From assembly GCA_964455525.1 (NCBI GenBank), contig CAYVWR010000007.1:62001-126000 (forward strand): a stretch of 64,000 nt of DNA. The letters run 5' to 3'. The position numbers and the translations under genes were made by a program. The first letter of the stretch is position 1. Every line of letters begins with the position of its first letter. The notes under the pieces were generated by a model. The model saw nothing but the letters and a program-made list of their open reading frames with translations, searched no databases and was not told the DNA's origin. This stretch comes from JAFDZV01 sp964455525. GTDB taxonomy: Bacteria; Bacteroidota; Ignavibacteria; OLB7. Shown piece after piece: positions 56,167 to 64,000 of the stretch.

Positions 56167-57525
56167 TCAGGTATGAGTGGAAGGGGGTACCGTAACTGGT
56201 TGGCGTGTTTCCACAGTTAGCCGGTACCATTCTTTGAAGAACATCAGGATGACCGCCGAGGCCGGAACGGCGAACAGCAGGCCAACGAAGCCAAGGAAGT
56301 GAGAGAAAACAAAGAGCGATGCGATCAGCAGAACCGGATGCAGGCCAACACGATCGCCGATGATCCTTGGCTCGATCATATAGGCGTTCAATGCATGCAG
56401 GCCGAACACCATGATCGCGGTCATCAGCATGTTGTACCAGAACGAGTCCGGCACGAACAGATAGATTATCATCGCCACGCCGAGGTTCATAAAGATTCCG
56501 ATCGTAGGAATCAGGTTGAAGACGCCGGTGAGAATGCCTACCACGACCGCATAGGGAACGCCTGCAATCGATAAAAAGGCGATGGCCATGCCCCCGACCA
56601 GCGATGAGGTGAGCAGGATACCTCGAAGATAGGCGCTGAGGATCACATCCACTTTCTTGACGTAGTAGACATAGCGCGGATGATCCTGCAACAGCGTGCT
56701 TCTGACAAAGATCCTGATCCGCTCGAAGTCCAGAAGCAGATAGAAGGAGAGAATAGGGATCAACGCCAGGTTCACAACACCTTCGAGAATGGCGCTGACG
56801 TTCTTAATGAACTGCCCTACCTGTGTAAAGAGCCATTGTGCTATCTGCGTCACCTGTGGCTCGATGTTCTGCGAGACCAGATCCTGCGCCTGTTTCTGCG
56901 AAACCCCATAGCTGGTAAGCCATTCGATAAGCTTGTTCCTGTCCAGGAGCGAGCCTGCATCCTTTGCCAGGCTTTGCATGGAGTTGGAGAGGGTCTGGAA
57001 CTGCTCAACAACGGTCGGGATCACAAAAAGCCCTATTGCCGTATAGACTCCCAGAATGCCGAACACGATCAGCAGCGATGTAATCCATCGCGGTACCTTG
57101 CGTCGTGTTTGCAATGTCCCTACCAGTGGCGAGCAGAGATATGCGATGATAAAGGCGACGATAAAGGGAAAGAGCACGCCGCTCAAGTTGAAAAAAAGCC
57201 AGATTGCAAACGAGATGATCCCAAGCTGCATTGTGCGGCGGGGTACTATCACCCTGCGGAACGGATACAGGAAGAAGATAAGCGCTGCAAGCGGGAAGAT
57301 CGGGTGGATAAAGGAGGTTACCATGGACGCAAGAAGAAGCGCCAGGAACCCGAATCCCCCGACGAGGGCGAACATCTCCTGTGGCTGAATAGTGCGCCTG
57401 AGCATCCTGAGCGGACGATTGGCGCGCCGGTCGGCTGCCTGCTCCGCTACGATCTCCGCCGTCGTTTCGCTCTTCCGGTCAAGCTGCGATTCCTCTGGAA
57501 CTGGAACGTGATCGCTCTCTGCCAT
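56167..57525 (-). CDS. AI-2E transporter family (PerM/TqsA-like) membrane protein
   Basis: A 452-residue polytopic protein of the AI-2E_transport family, members of which are permeases with varied or unknown substrates. About eight hydrophobic segments follow a charged N-terminal region of 60 residues. The long extracytoplasmic loop (about residues 170-250) contains SNSMQSLAKDAGSLLD, and the conserved IPTIGIFMNLGVA and IGDRVGLHPVLLI lie in the second half. The name does not prove AI-2 transport. It lies 80 bp before the rsmI start and may share a promoter. Confidence 0.88.
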   Translation of the reverse strand: MAESDHVPVPEESQLDRKSETTAEIVAEQAADRRANRPLRMLRRTIQPQEMFALVGGFGFLALLLASMVTSFIHPIFPLAALIFFLYPFRRVIVPRRTMQLGIISFAIWLFFNLSGVLFPFIVAFIIAYLCSPLVGTLQTRRKVPRWITSLLIVFGILGVYTAIGLFVIPTVVEQFQTLSNSMQSLAKDAGSLLDRNKLIEWLTSYGVSQKQAQDLVSQNIEPQVTQIAQWLFTQVGQFIKNVSAILEGVVNLALIPILSFYLLLDFERIRIFVRSTLLQDHPRYVYYVKKVDVILSAYLRGILLTSSLVGGMAIAFLSIAGVPYAVVVGILTGVFNLIPTIGIFMNLGVAMIIYLFVPDSFWYNMLMTAIMVFGLHALNAYMIEPRIIGDRVGLHPVLLIASLFVFSHFLGFVGLLFAVPASAVILMFFKEWYRLTVETRQPVTVPPSTHT

Positions 57526-57700
57526 AACGATATCGGTTGGTCTGAAATAATGGTTGAGCGCAGGTTATCCGGCCTGCACGTATTCCGGACGGGGCGGGGA
57601 GGACCGTGTAGAAACAATGAACGGCACCTCCGAAACGCCACGTTGTTGCCGATACGTGCATTCCTGGTGCCATTATTTTTCGGTGGAAGGGGAAACGGCT

Positions 57701-58150
57701 CTACAGTGTGCCGGTACTGCCGAAGCCTCCGGCACCTCGATCGCTTTCGTCAAGGCGTTCTACCTGCTGCCACTGCACACGCTCATAGCGGGCAATGACC
57801 ATCTGGGCGATCCGGTCCCCACGGTTGATCGTAAACGGCTCGGCTGCAAGGTTGATAAGGATCACCTGGATCTCTCCACGGTAATCTTCATCAACCGTGC
57901 CCGGTGTGTTCGGCATCGAGATGCCATGGCGGAGCGCAAGGCCGCTTCGCGGCCGTATCTGACACTCGTGGCCAGGGGGGAGGGCGATGGCGATGCCTGT
58001 TGGAACGGCAGCACGCTCTCCCGGTCCCAGCACCATCGGCTGGTCGATCGCAGCGCGAAGGTCCGCGCCGGCGGCTCCCGCGCTTGCATACGCCGGGAGG
58101 GGAAGATCCTCAAAGCCGTCGCGTACACGGCTGATAGCAATACGGAGCAT
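57701..58150 (-). CDS. dut: dUTP diphosphatase
   Basis: A 149-residue trimeric enzyme that hydrolyses dUTP to dUMP, keeping uracil out of DNA. The five family motifs are present, including AGADLRAA, RPRSGLALRHGI, NTPGTVDEDYRGE, RGDRIAQMV and the C-terminal RGAGGFGSTG. The ATG at 58150 gives normal length; a longer frame adds 43 unlikely residues. It is separate from the genes around it. Confidence 0.96.
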   Translation of the reverse strand: MLRIAISRVRDGFEDLPLPAYASAGAAGADLRAAIDQPMVLGPGERAAVPTGIAIALPPGHECQIRPRSGLALRHGISMPNTPGTVDEDYRGEIQVILINLAAEPFTINRGDRIAQMVIARYERVQWQQVERLDESDRGAGGFGSTGTL

Positions 58151-58536
58151 ACAGGGCGTTGCGTTGTAGGTTTGAGTAAGGCGCCTGGCTGGCCGCTCAT
58201 CGGTGGATGCGATCCACCGCATGAGCACGCTTCCGGGCGTATTCCGTTCTGCCGCAAACCGCCATGCCGGTCCGGGCAACGGCGGGCTTGTCTATAAGGC
58301 GGATTTGGATGAATCCGGCCTGCCCCGTTTCGTTTCCCACTGCCGCTGCCGGCCGACAACGGCATACAAAAGGCAAGCATGGAGCATGCCAGGAAATGCT
58401 CTGCCGCCGGTAATGCATCGCCCTGCCTGCCGGAGGGCTGCCGATACTGACGTACCACCGCCCTCAACATTTCCCTTCCGGCCGGATTGCAGGTCCTTGC
58501 CGCGCAATGCCGGCCGTGCCCTTTCAGTCCAGGCCG
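58151..58536. other. Intergenic region
   Basis: About 386 bp between dut and the glutaryl-CoA dehydrogenase on the same strand. It should hold the dut promoter; no hairpin, operator or gene was recognised. Confidence 0.4.
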
Positions 58537-59703
58537 TTACTTGAACGCATCCAATCCTGTGATATCGGCGCCCAGGATAAGCGTATGGATATCGTGTGTT
58601 CCCTCGTAGGTCTTTACCGATTCCAGATTGGCCGCGTGGCGCATGATCGGGTATTCATCGAGGATGCCATTGGCACCGTGCAGATCGCGGGCCATCCGTG
58701 CGCACTCCAGTGCCATCCAGACGTTGTTTCGCTTGGCAAGCGAGACCTGCTGGGTGGTCATCTTCCCCTCATCCTTCAATCTTCCAAGACGATACGAGAG
58801 AAGCTGGCCCTTGGTGATCTCGTTGAGCATCCAGACGAGCTTCTCCTGGACAAGCTGGAATCCACCGATCGGGCGATCGAACTGGACACGGGTGGTCGCA
58901 TAGTTCACCGAGGATTCGTAAACCGCGATAGCCGCGCCGATTGCTCCCCAGCTTATGCCATACCGTGCCTGGGTAAGACAGGAGAGCGGGCCACGCAGAC
59001 CCTGGACATCCGGGAAGATATGGCTCTTCGGGATCTCGCAATCCTGAAACACAAGCTCGCTTGTCACCGATGCACGGAGCGAATGTTTCCCCTTCATTTC
59101 CGGTGCGGTAAAGCCGGGGGTCCCCTTCTCGACCAGGAATCCACGAATCTTACCGTCAAGCTTTGCCCAGACCACCGCTATATCGGCAATGCTGCCGTTG
59201 GTGATCCACATCTTTGCGCCGTTCAGGAGATAGCCATGATCGGTCTCGCGTGCATTGGTGAGCATGCCGCTTGGATTGGAGCCGAAATCGGGTTCGGTCA
59301 GGCCAAAGCAGCCTAAAGCGTCGCCGCTTGCCAGACGGGGAAGCCAGCGGTGCTTCAGCTCCTCTGTTGCATACTTCCAGATCGGATACATCACGAGCGA
59401 TCCCTGTACCGAAACGCAGCTTCTGATCCCTGAATCCCCTCGCTCCAGCTCCTGGCAGATCAGGCCGTAACAGACGGAATTAAGCCCGCCGCCGCCGTAT
59501 TCCTCGGGGATCGTGGGGCCGAACATGCCGAGTTCGCCGAATCGCTTGACAAGATGGGCGGGGAAGGTCGCCTCCCGGTTATGCTTCTCGATGATCGGAA
59601 GCACTTCGTCATCGACGAAGGTCCGTACCGTGTCGCGTACCATCCGCTCCTCGTTGCTCAACAGGGAGTCGATGTCGTAGTAGTCAGGGATCGTAATAGG
59701 CAT
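58537..59703 (-). CDS. gcdH: Glutaryl-CoA dehydrogenase-like acyl-CoA dehydrogenase
   Basis: A 388-residue FAD enzyme that oxidises and decarboxylates glutaryl-CoA to crotonyl-CoA in lysine and tryptophan degradation. The active-site base is the Glu in KTYEGTHDIHTL. The segment SGIRSCVSVQGSLVMYPI carries the Arg/Ser pattern typical of the glutaryl type, and LTEPDFGSNPSGM fits as well. No partner genes of the pathway are in the window. The start ATG at 59703 has no strong ribosome site. The family is secure, the substrate likely. Confidence 0.9.
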   Translation of the reverse strand: MPITIPDYYDIDSLLSNEERMVRDTVRTFVDDEVLPIIEKHNREATFPAHLVKRFGELGMFGPTIPEEYGGGGLNSVCYGLICQELERGDSGIRSCVSVQGSLVMYPIWKYATEELKHRWLPRLASGDALGCFGLTEPDFGSNPSGMLTNARETDHGYLLNGAKMWITNGSIADIAVVWAKLDGKIRGFLVEKGTPGFTAPEMKGKHSLRASVTSELVFQDCEIPKSHIFPDVQGLRGPLSCLTQARYGISWGAIGAAIAVYESSVNYATTRVQFDRPIGGFQLVQEKLVWMLNEITKGQLLSYRLGRLKDEGKMTTQQVSLAKRNNVWMALECARMARDLHGANGILDEYPIMRHAANLESVKTYEGTHDIHTLILGADITGLDAFK

Positions 59704-60136
59704 TGTTCTGGTACTATGGTTCTCGAGGCTCCGGAACTAATCCAGCAAATATATATGGTTGCCGGGAACTGCACCGTCTTCCGCTTTGCAAGAACATGTA
59801 TTTGCCGGGGGGCTTGTAGCTCCTATCCGGTCCGTTTGTTATTGAGAGAGACCCCGTAGATCGGTTGTGCAGCCGGAAATCCTCTCGGGTGTGTTATGAA
59901 CGTTATTTGTTGCAACCACGGCAATTATCGAGGCGATGCATCACTCCCCTATATGGCAGCCAGAGCTGCTCCTCTGGAAGGAGGGCGTCGGCCTGTCGGC
60001 GAACATCGAATAGGGCCATGATACGCCGCCGCTCTCTGTGCTGTGCAATCGCTGCAAGCTTGCAGGGAAGCAGCACGGGTCCGTGCGCTGGCATGCACGG
60101 ACCCGTGAGATGATTTCCGATGAGCGATGGCAGGTC
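59704..60136. other. Intergenic region with terminator
   Basis: About 433 bp. It holds the 13-bp hairpin at 60074-60107, which follows the large T9SS protein gene, and should contain the promoter of gcdH. Open frames here have no support. Confidence 0.45.
60074..60107 (-). terminator. Perfect 13-bp hairpin after the T9SS cargo gene
   Basis: CACGGGTCCGTGC (60074-60086) pairs with GCACGGACCCGTG (60095-60107) around eight bases. It lies 30 bp beyond the stop of the minus-strand gene. No T-tract. Confidence 0.65.
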
Positions 60137-61951
60137 TTAGTTGTCGAGCACGACAACACGTGTGGTTCGTATGGTCTGGCCGATACGCACGCTGATCTGG
60201 TAGGCGCCAGGAGTCCACCCAAGGGTCTTCACCGAATGCATGGCTGCGCCGGCAGCGTTGAGCGTGACCGATTCCTGGTGGACGGTCCGTCCCATGATGT
60301 CGGAGATGGTAACCTCCAGAGGCATCTGAGAATGGAGATCGAAGTCGAGCGTGAGGGTCTGGCCGCTGGAGAGGGGGTTGGGATAGCTCCGCACAGCACC
60401 CTCGGAGAAGTTGATGGTTGCCGAGGATTCCACCATGGGCGCCTTGGGATAGATATAGCAGAGCTGCGCTGCCCAGAATCGTGGGGTTGCAGGGAAAGCC
60501 GTTGGCCAGCAGCTCGCCGTGAGAGGATTCTGGGCGACAGATATGCATGTTACCCCGATCGGCGCCGAGCTGGTCTGGATGGTAAAGGCCACCTCGTTGC
60601 AAAGGCTGGAAAGATTCAGATCGGTCTTGATAAGGTACATCTGCTCGGGATCTGTTGTGCCGATCAGGTTGGAGCTTCTTGTAAACCCTGCAACCACAAA
60701 GCCTGGCGTCTCGGTGGCGCTGGAGTTGGTGGCGATGTTCACCGACCAACCTTCGTCGGTGCCGACGCCACCATAGGCCATGCCGGTCCCAACCGGTGCC
60801 ATGTTGCCGGTGCTATAAAGCTGGAGAAAGGCGTTCTGTCCGGCTACGGCTGCATTGCCGAAATTGGTATACCCGGTGACGATCACCTCGTGTACGGCGG
60901 CTGGGGAGAATGGGTTTTCCTTCACATCGAGCGCGCCATCCGCGGTTGTGCCGTTGTCTCCTGTGACGCTGAAGGCGAGCATGGTGCAGGGGTGTGGCCC
61001 GATCTCCAGCATGAGAATCTCGTTGTTGCCACTTGGCAGCAAGCCGCTGCGTGTCATCCCTGCAATCACAAAGTTGCCGGTGCTGGCGCCCTGCTGAATC
61101 TCGATGACCGCCCGACCTTCGTCATAGTTCGGGCCACCGTACAGGGCTGCTCCCTGCATCAGCGTGGTGTTGATGGAACCATCCACGCCGCTAACGCGCA
61201 CCACAAATACCTCATTGTTTCCGGTAGTGGTGGGGGGGCCGGAAACCCCTACCGCCACCAGATCGGCTCCGGTAGATGCCAGGCTTGAGAGCGTAGCCTC
61301 GCATACACTATAGAAGATATCCCTGTTGCCAGCGCCGATTGCGTCGTAGGTCTGCCCCCAGATCATATTCAGATTCTGATCGGTGCGCAGGATGTACCCG
61401 TCGACACTGCCAGCCGGGCCGCTTGAACCAACTACCACATAGTCTCCCGGATTGGTGGTGGTGCCATTGCCGGTGGTGGTCTCGATCAGCCCCCAGGCCA
61501 TCTCGTCGAACGTTGAGCCATAGGTGTTCACCAGAAGCACACCTCCGGTACTATTGATCTTCAACAGAAAGATATCCCGGCTGTTGGTGCAGGGGGTGCT
61601 GGGGCCGGTAACGCCACAGATCACAAAATCGCCTGTGGTGGTTTCGATCACATTGGTGGCGGAATCGAACGGGGAGAGGTTGTAGGTGTACGACCAGAGA
61701 AGCGTGCCATCTGGATTGGTACGGACCACATAGATATCCGATGTGCCGCAGGTGGCGGTTGTGGAATAGGATTCACCAACGGCGATATAGCCTCCGCCCG
61801 CGAGCTGTTTTACGCCGGAGTGCCCAGCCTCACGGCAGCCTGCGGCGCCATATACCGCTTGAAAACGTTGTGCCATCAGGTCGGTTCCTGCAACGGTGAG
61901 GATTGTGATAATGGCCAGCAATAGCCTGTGATAGATTGGGGGTGTACTCAT
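60137..61951 (-). CDS. Large secreted repeat protein with T9SS C-terminal domain
   Basis: A 604-residue exported protein. The ATG at 61951 gives a signal peptide (MSTPPIYHRLLL, cut near LMAQR); the longer frame to 62461 adds 170 residues that read as non-coding. The mature part has about eight repeats of a propeller-like pattern, with GGGYIAVGES, GDFVICGVT, GDYVVVGSSG, GNFVIAGMT and GFVVAGFTRS as recurring strands. The last 80 residues are a type A T9SS domain: SYPNPLSSGQTLTLDF, VTISDIMGRTV, GAYQISVRIG and a final VVVLDN. It should reach the cell surface. The ligand is unknown. Confidence 0.88.
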   Translation of the reverse strand: MSTPPIYHRLLLAIITILTVAGTDLMAQRFQAVYGAAGCREAGHSGVKQLAGGGYIAVGESYSTTATCGTSDIYVVRTNPDGTLLWSYTYNLSPFDSATNVIETTTGDFVICGVTGPSTPCTNSRDIFLLKINSTGGVLLVNTYGSTFDEMAWGLIETTTGNGTTTNPGDYVVVGSSGPAGSVDGYILRTDQNLNMIWGQTYDAIGAGNRDIFYSVCEATLSSLASTGADLVAVGVSGPPTTTGNNEVFVVRVSGVDGSINTTLMQGAALYGGPNYDEGRAVIEIQQGASTGNFVIAGMTRSGLLPSGNNEILMLEIGPHPCTMLAFSVTGDNGTTADGALDVKENPFSPAAVHEVIVTGYTNFGNAAVAGQNAFLQLYSTGNMAPVGTGMAYGGVGTDEGWSVNIATNSSATETPGFVVAGFTRSSNLIGTTDPEQMYLIKTDLNLSSLCNEVAFTIQTSSAPIGVTCISVAQNPLTASCWPTAFPATPRFWAAQLCYIYPKAPMVESSATINFSEGAVRSYPNPLSSGQTLTLDFDLHSQMPLEVTISDIMGRTVHQESVTLNAAGAAMHSVKTLGWTPGAYQISVRIGQTIRTTRVVVLDN

Positions 61952-62211
61952 CGTACGGTTACTCCTTCGCAATGCGATTGTATATAGTGTGATGTCCTGG
62001 TTGTGCCAGGCTTTCCCGGGAGGAGCTACGCGATCGGAACTATCCGTATAGCCAGCAGGGCAGAGGGTGGGCGCACTATCTGCCCTGCTGGAGGATCGTT
62101 GTCGCAGCTTCCGAATCGTTGCTCTGCATGGTGATAGGGGGGGGGGAAGCGGCCAGGCGGATGCATATCCGTTGCTGGTACTTCCTGGCGTGATGGGCGA
62201 TGCGGGCACCG

Positions 62212-62849
62212 TCAGGATGTGGACGGTCGTATGGTAAAAGTGCAGTAGAGAATGGTACGATGGGAGTACATCTTTGGGTACCCCTATAGGTACCATCGGT
62301 GGCCGTGATTTCCATTCGGCAGGCCTGCTGAACCATGTTCTCATGGCCTGTTTATTATCGCAGAGTTGCCGTGATCTGGTGCTCTCCCGTTCCCGGTTGC
62401 CGGGGGGGCTGTTCCCCATGTTTCGGGGCCGTACGATATCAGCGTACCATTTTTCCGGCATCGGCGTGAGACCGCATGCGGCGTCGCCACCGTGGTATAC
62501 GATCCAATGGTGCTGAGTGTGAGGGGATCGTCAGGATATAGGCGATTATGCTGCAAAGCTGCGATATGGCAGGATGCCGCAGGAGTACATCCTTGGGTAC
62601 CCCTATGGGTACCTCCGGTGCTGAGGATTATGGCCTGGCGGCCTCCCTGAATCACTTTCTCACGGTCGGTTTACTATCGGTGAACGGCCGGGATTCGGTA
62701 ATTTCTCGCTTGCAGCGGCAGGCGCGGGTGCATTTCCCACGTTTCGGCGCTATACGAAATCAGATCATCCTTATTTATTGTCACCGGCATGACCGCACGC
62801 GACATCGCCAATGTTCTGTACGACATCGAGATCTTCCTGCAACTCCATG
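62212..62849. repeat. Diverged tandem duplication (two units, period about 319 bp) including the polX start
   Basis: Two adjacent units can be aligned over their whole length. The best-kept part is GGAGTACATCTTTGGGTACC at 62263 and GGAGTACATCCTTGGGTACC at 62582. The similarity continues to the polX start: the second unit has ATGACCGCACGCGACATCGCC at 62789, and the first has a decayed GTGAGACCGCATGCGGCGTCGCC about 319 bp earlier. Both units contain a GGTACC-based inverted repeat. The first start lost its reading frame. The rest of the interval from 61952 holds the promoter of the large T9SS gene and no other gene. Confidence 0.7.
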
Positions 62850-64000
62850 GCGAGAACGATTTCAAGAGCAGGGCCTATGGCCGCGCCGCGCGGGCTTTGG
62901 AGACCAGCACGTTCGATGTCGAGGGAGCGGTGCGCGCCGGCCTGCCGATCGATGTTCCCGGCGTGGGTAAGTCGCTGGCCTCGGAGATCGCCGAGATCGT
63001 TCAGACCGGCACGGCGGCCCAGCTTGAGGAACTCCGTGCTGCCACTCCTGCCGGCCTGCTCGATATCCTTCAGATACGGGGGCTTGGCGCCAAGAAGGTT
63101 CGGACTCTGCACCTTCAGCTTGGCGTGGAGTCGCTTGCGGATCTGGAACGGGCGGCGGTGGAAGGACTGATAGCGAACGTGGCCGGTTTTGGAAAGAAAT
63201 CGCAGGATAATATCATTGCGGGCATCCGGGAACTGGCGACCCATCAGTCGAAATTCCGAATCAATATTGCCACGAAGCTTGGCGAGGATCTGCTTGGCGT
63301 GTTACAGGGGTTGCCATCGGTGGTGCGTGCGGCCATTGCCGGACGCCTCCGAAGAGGAGCCGAGGAGTTCGATTCCCTTACCTTTGTGGTGGAATCTGCC
63401 GATCCCGATGGGCTTCTTCGCGAGCTTGGTGCCGCCGCGGTCGTAAGCGATGTGGCGCTCGATGGTGGGGAGATCACGGCGTTGACCGAGGAGGGATATC
63501 CGGTCCTGATCGCTGTCGCTTCTGCGGAGAATTTCGTCGCGCTTCTGCATGGGCGCACTGGCGCCAGCGATTATGTGTCCATGATCTCGATCCCTCTTGC
63601 CCAGCGTGGCTACGATCTGCGCCAGGATGGGCTGTATAAAGATGATGAGATGGTGCAGCTTGGCATGGAGGAGGAGATATTCCGGCATGCCGGGGCACAG
63701 TATATCCCGCCGGAACTGCGAGAGGGGCTTGATGAGGTGCGCAGCGCTCTTGATGGGGAATTGCCGGAGCTGGTGCGTGCGGACGATCTGCACGGCATGC
63801 TCCATGTGCACTCTACCTGGAGCGATGGCCGCAGCTCTATCGCCGATATCGCCGAGCATGTCCGGGGGCTTGGCTACCGGTATCTGCTGATGACCGACCA
63901 CTCCAAGGCCGCCTCCTATGCCAATGGGCTTGATGAGTTCCGCCTGCAAGCACAGGGGATGGAGATCGACCAGATCAACCGTGCCTACGATCCGGCGGAG
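62789..64000 (+). CDS. PolX-like HhH/PHP protein, C-terminus cut by window edge
   Basis: An open frame of 404 codons that runs off the right edge. Two helix-hairpin-helix motifs (VPGVGKSLASEI near 57, IRGLGAKKVRTL near 96) are followed by a PolX-like fingers/palm region and a PHP domain that starts at 335 with LHVHSTWSDG and MTDHS. In family X polymerases the palm holds a DxD pair; here the position reads FDSLTFVV (D195, then Leu at 197), and the expected third Asp region (GYPVLIAVAS) is also changed. The PHP ligands are intact so far. The protein may act as a nuclease or phosphoesterase and not as a polymerase. Confidence 0.88.
   Translation, partial: MTARDIANVLYDIEIFLQLHGENDFKSRAYGRAARALETSTFDVEGAVRAGLPIDVPGVGKSLASEIAEIVQTGTAAQLEELRAATPAGLLDILQIRGLGAKKVRTLHLQLGVESLADLERAAVEGLIANVAGFGKKSQDNIIAGIRELATHQSKFRINIATKLGEDLLGVLQGLPSVVRAAIAGRLRRGAEEFDSLTFVVESADPDGLLRELGAAAVVSDVALDGGEITALTEEGYPVLIAVASAENFVALLHGRTGASDYVSMISIPLAQRGYDLRQDGLYKDDEMVQLGMEEEIFRHAGAQYIPPELREGLDEVRSALDGELPELVRADDLHGMLHVHSTWSDGRSSIADIAEHVRGLGYRYLLMTDHSKAASYANGLDEFRLQAQGMEIDQINRAYDPAE

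Noticed and set aside
60137..62461. 774-residue version of the T9SS cargo protein
   Set aside because: The first 170 residues run through the duplicated non-coding region; a clear signal peptide starts at 61951.

Overview
The window looks like chromosomal DNA of a Bacteroidota/Chlorobiota-group bacterium, possibly near Kapabacteria or Ignavibacteria. The evidence is a PorX-type regulator with a PglZ domain, a PorV/PorQ-like outer-membrane protein, several secreted proteins with type IX secretion (T9SS) C-terminal domains, an SDR-type threonine dehydrogenase, and DUF4905, DUF2795 and DUF6252-like proteins. GC content is clearly above 50 percent. A run of exactly 100 N suggests a draft or metagenome assembly. 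I saw no tRNA, rRNA, insertion sequence, prophage or CRISPR array.

Layout. 1-5 kb (minus): a very large protein of at least eleven fibronectin-III-like repeats, running off the left edge, preceded by a protein with a C-terminal Hint (intein/hedgehog-type) domain; neither has a signal peptide. 5-9.2 kb: sparse region with an MscS-like channel and two secreted proteins. 9.2-13.7 kb: thiC behind a TPP riboswitch, then a TPR-LuxR regulator. 13.9-22 kb: envelope proteins, including three separate secreted ankyrin-repeat proteins and two lipoproteins, with a sugar-epimerase-like SDR. 22-26.7 kb (minus): polyprenyl synthase, tatC, glyA, rpiB. 26.8-33.7 kb: a T9SS-related locus, with PorV-like protein, a tiny CTD-like protein and a 965-residue secreted protein on minus, divergent from porX-tsaE on plus. 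33.8-43 kb (plus): housekeeping run tsaB, accD, arginase, panC, panD, a GlmU-like nucleotidyltransferase, methylmalonyl-CoA epimerase, TetR, acylphosphatase, threonine dehydrogenase. 43.4-47 kb: DUF2795, an Omp85 protein, an FmdB-type zinc ribbon. 47-50 kb (minus): mreBCD. 49.8-53.7 kb (minus): a tightly overlapping five-gene operon containing an in-frame TatD nuclease/outer-membrane-protein fusion. 54-64 kb: RsmI with an acidic head and an RGG-rich tail, an AI-2E-family permease, dut, glutaryl-CoA dehydrogenase, a large T9SS cargo protein, and a PolX/PHP protein truncated by the right edge.

Many gene ends carry long, perfectly paired hairpins with little or no T-tract, which probably act as transcript ends. 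The most unusual items are the TatD-OMP fusion whose junction doubles as a signal peptide, the Hint protein plus giant FN3-like neighbour, RsmI with two disordered extensions, the PolX homologue with a degenerate palm, and an old tandem duplication that copied the polX start.
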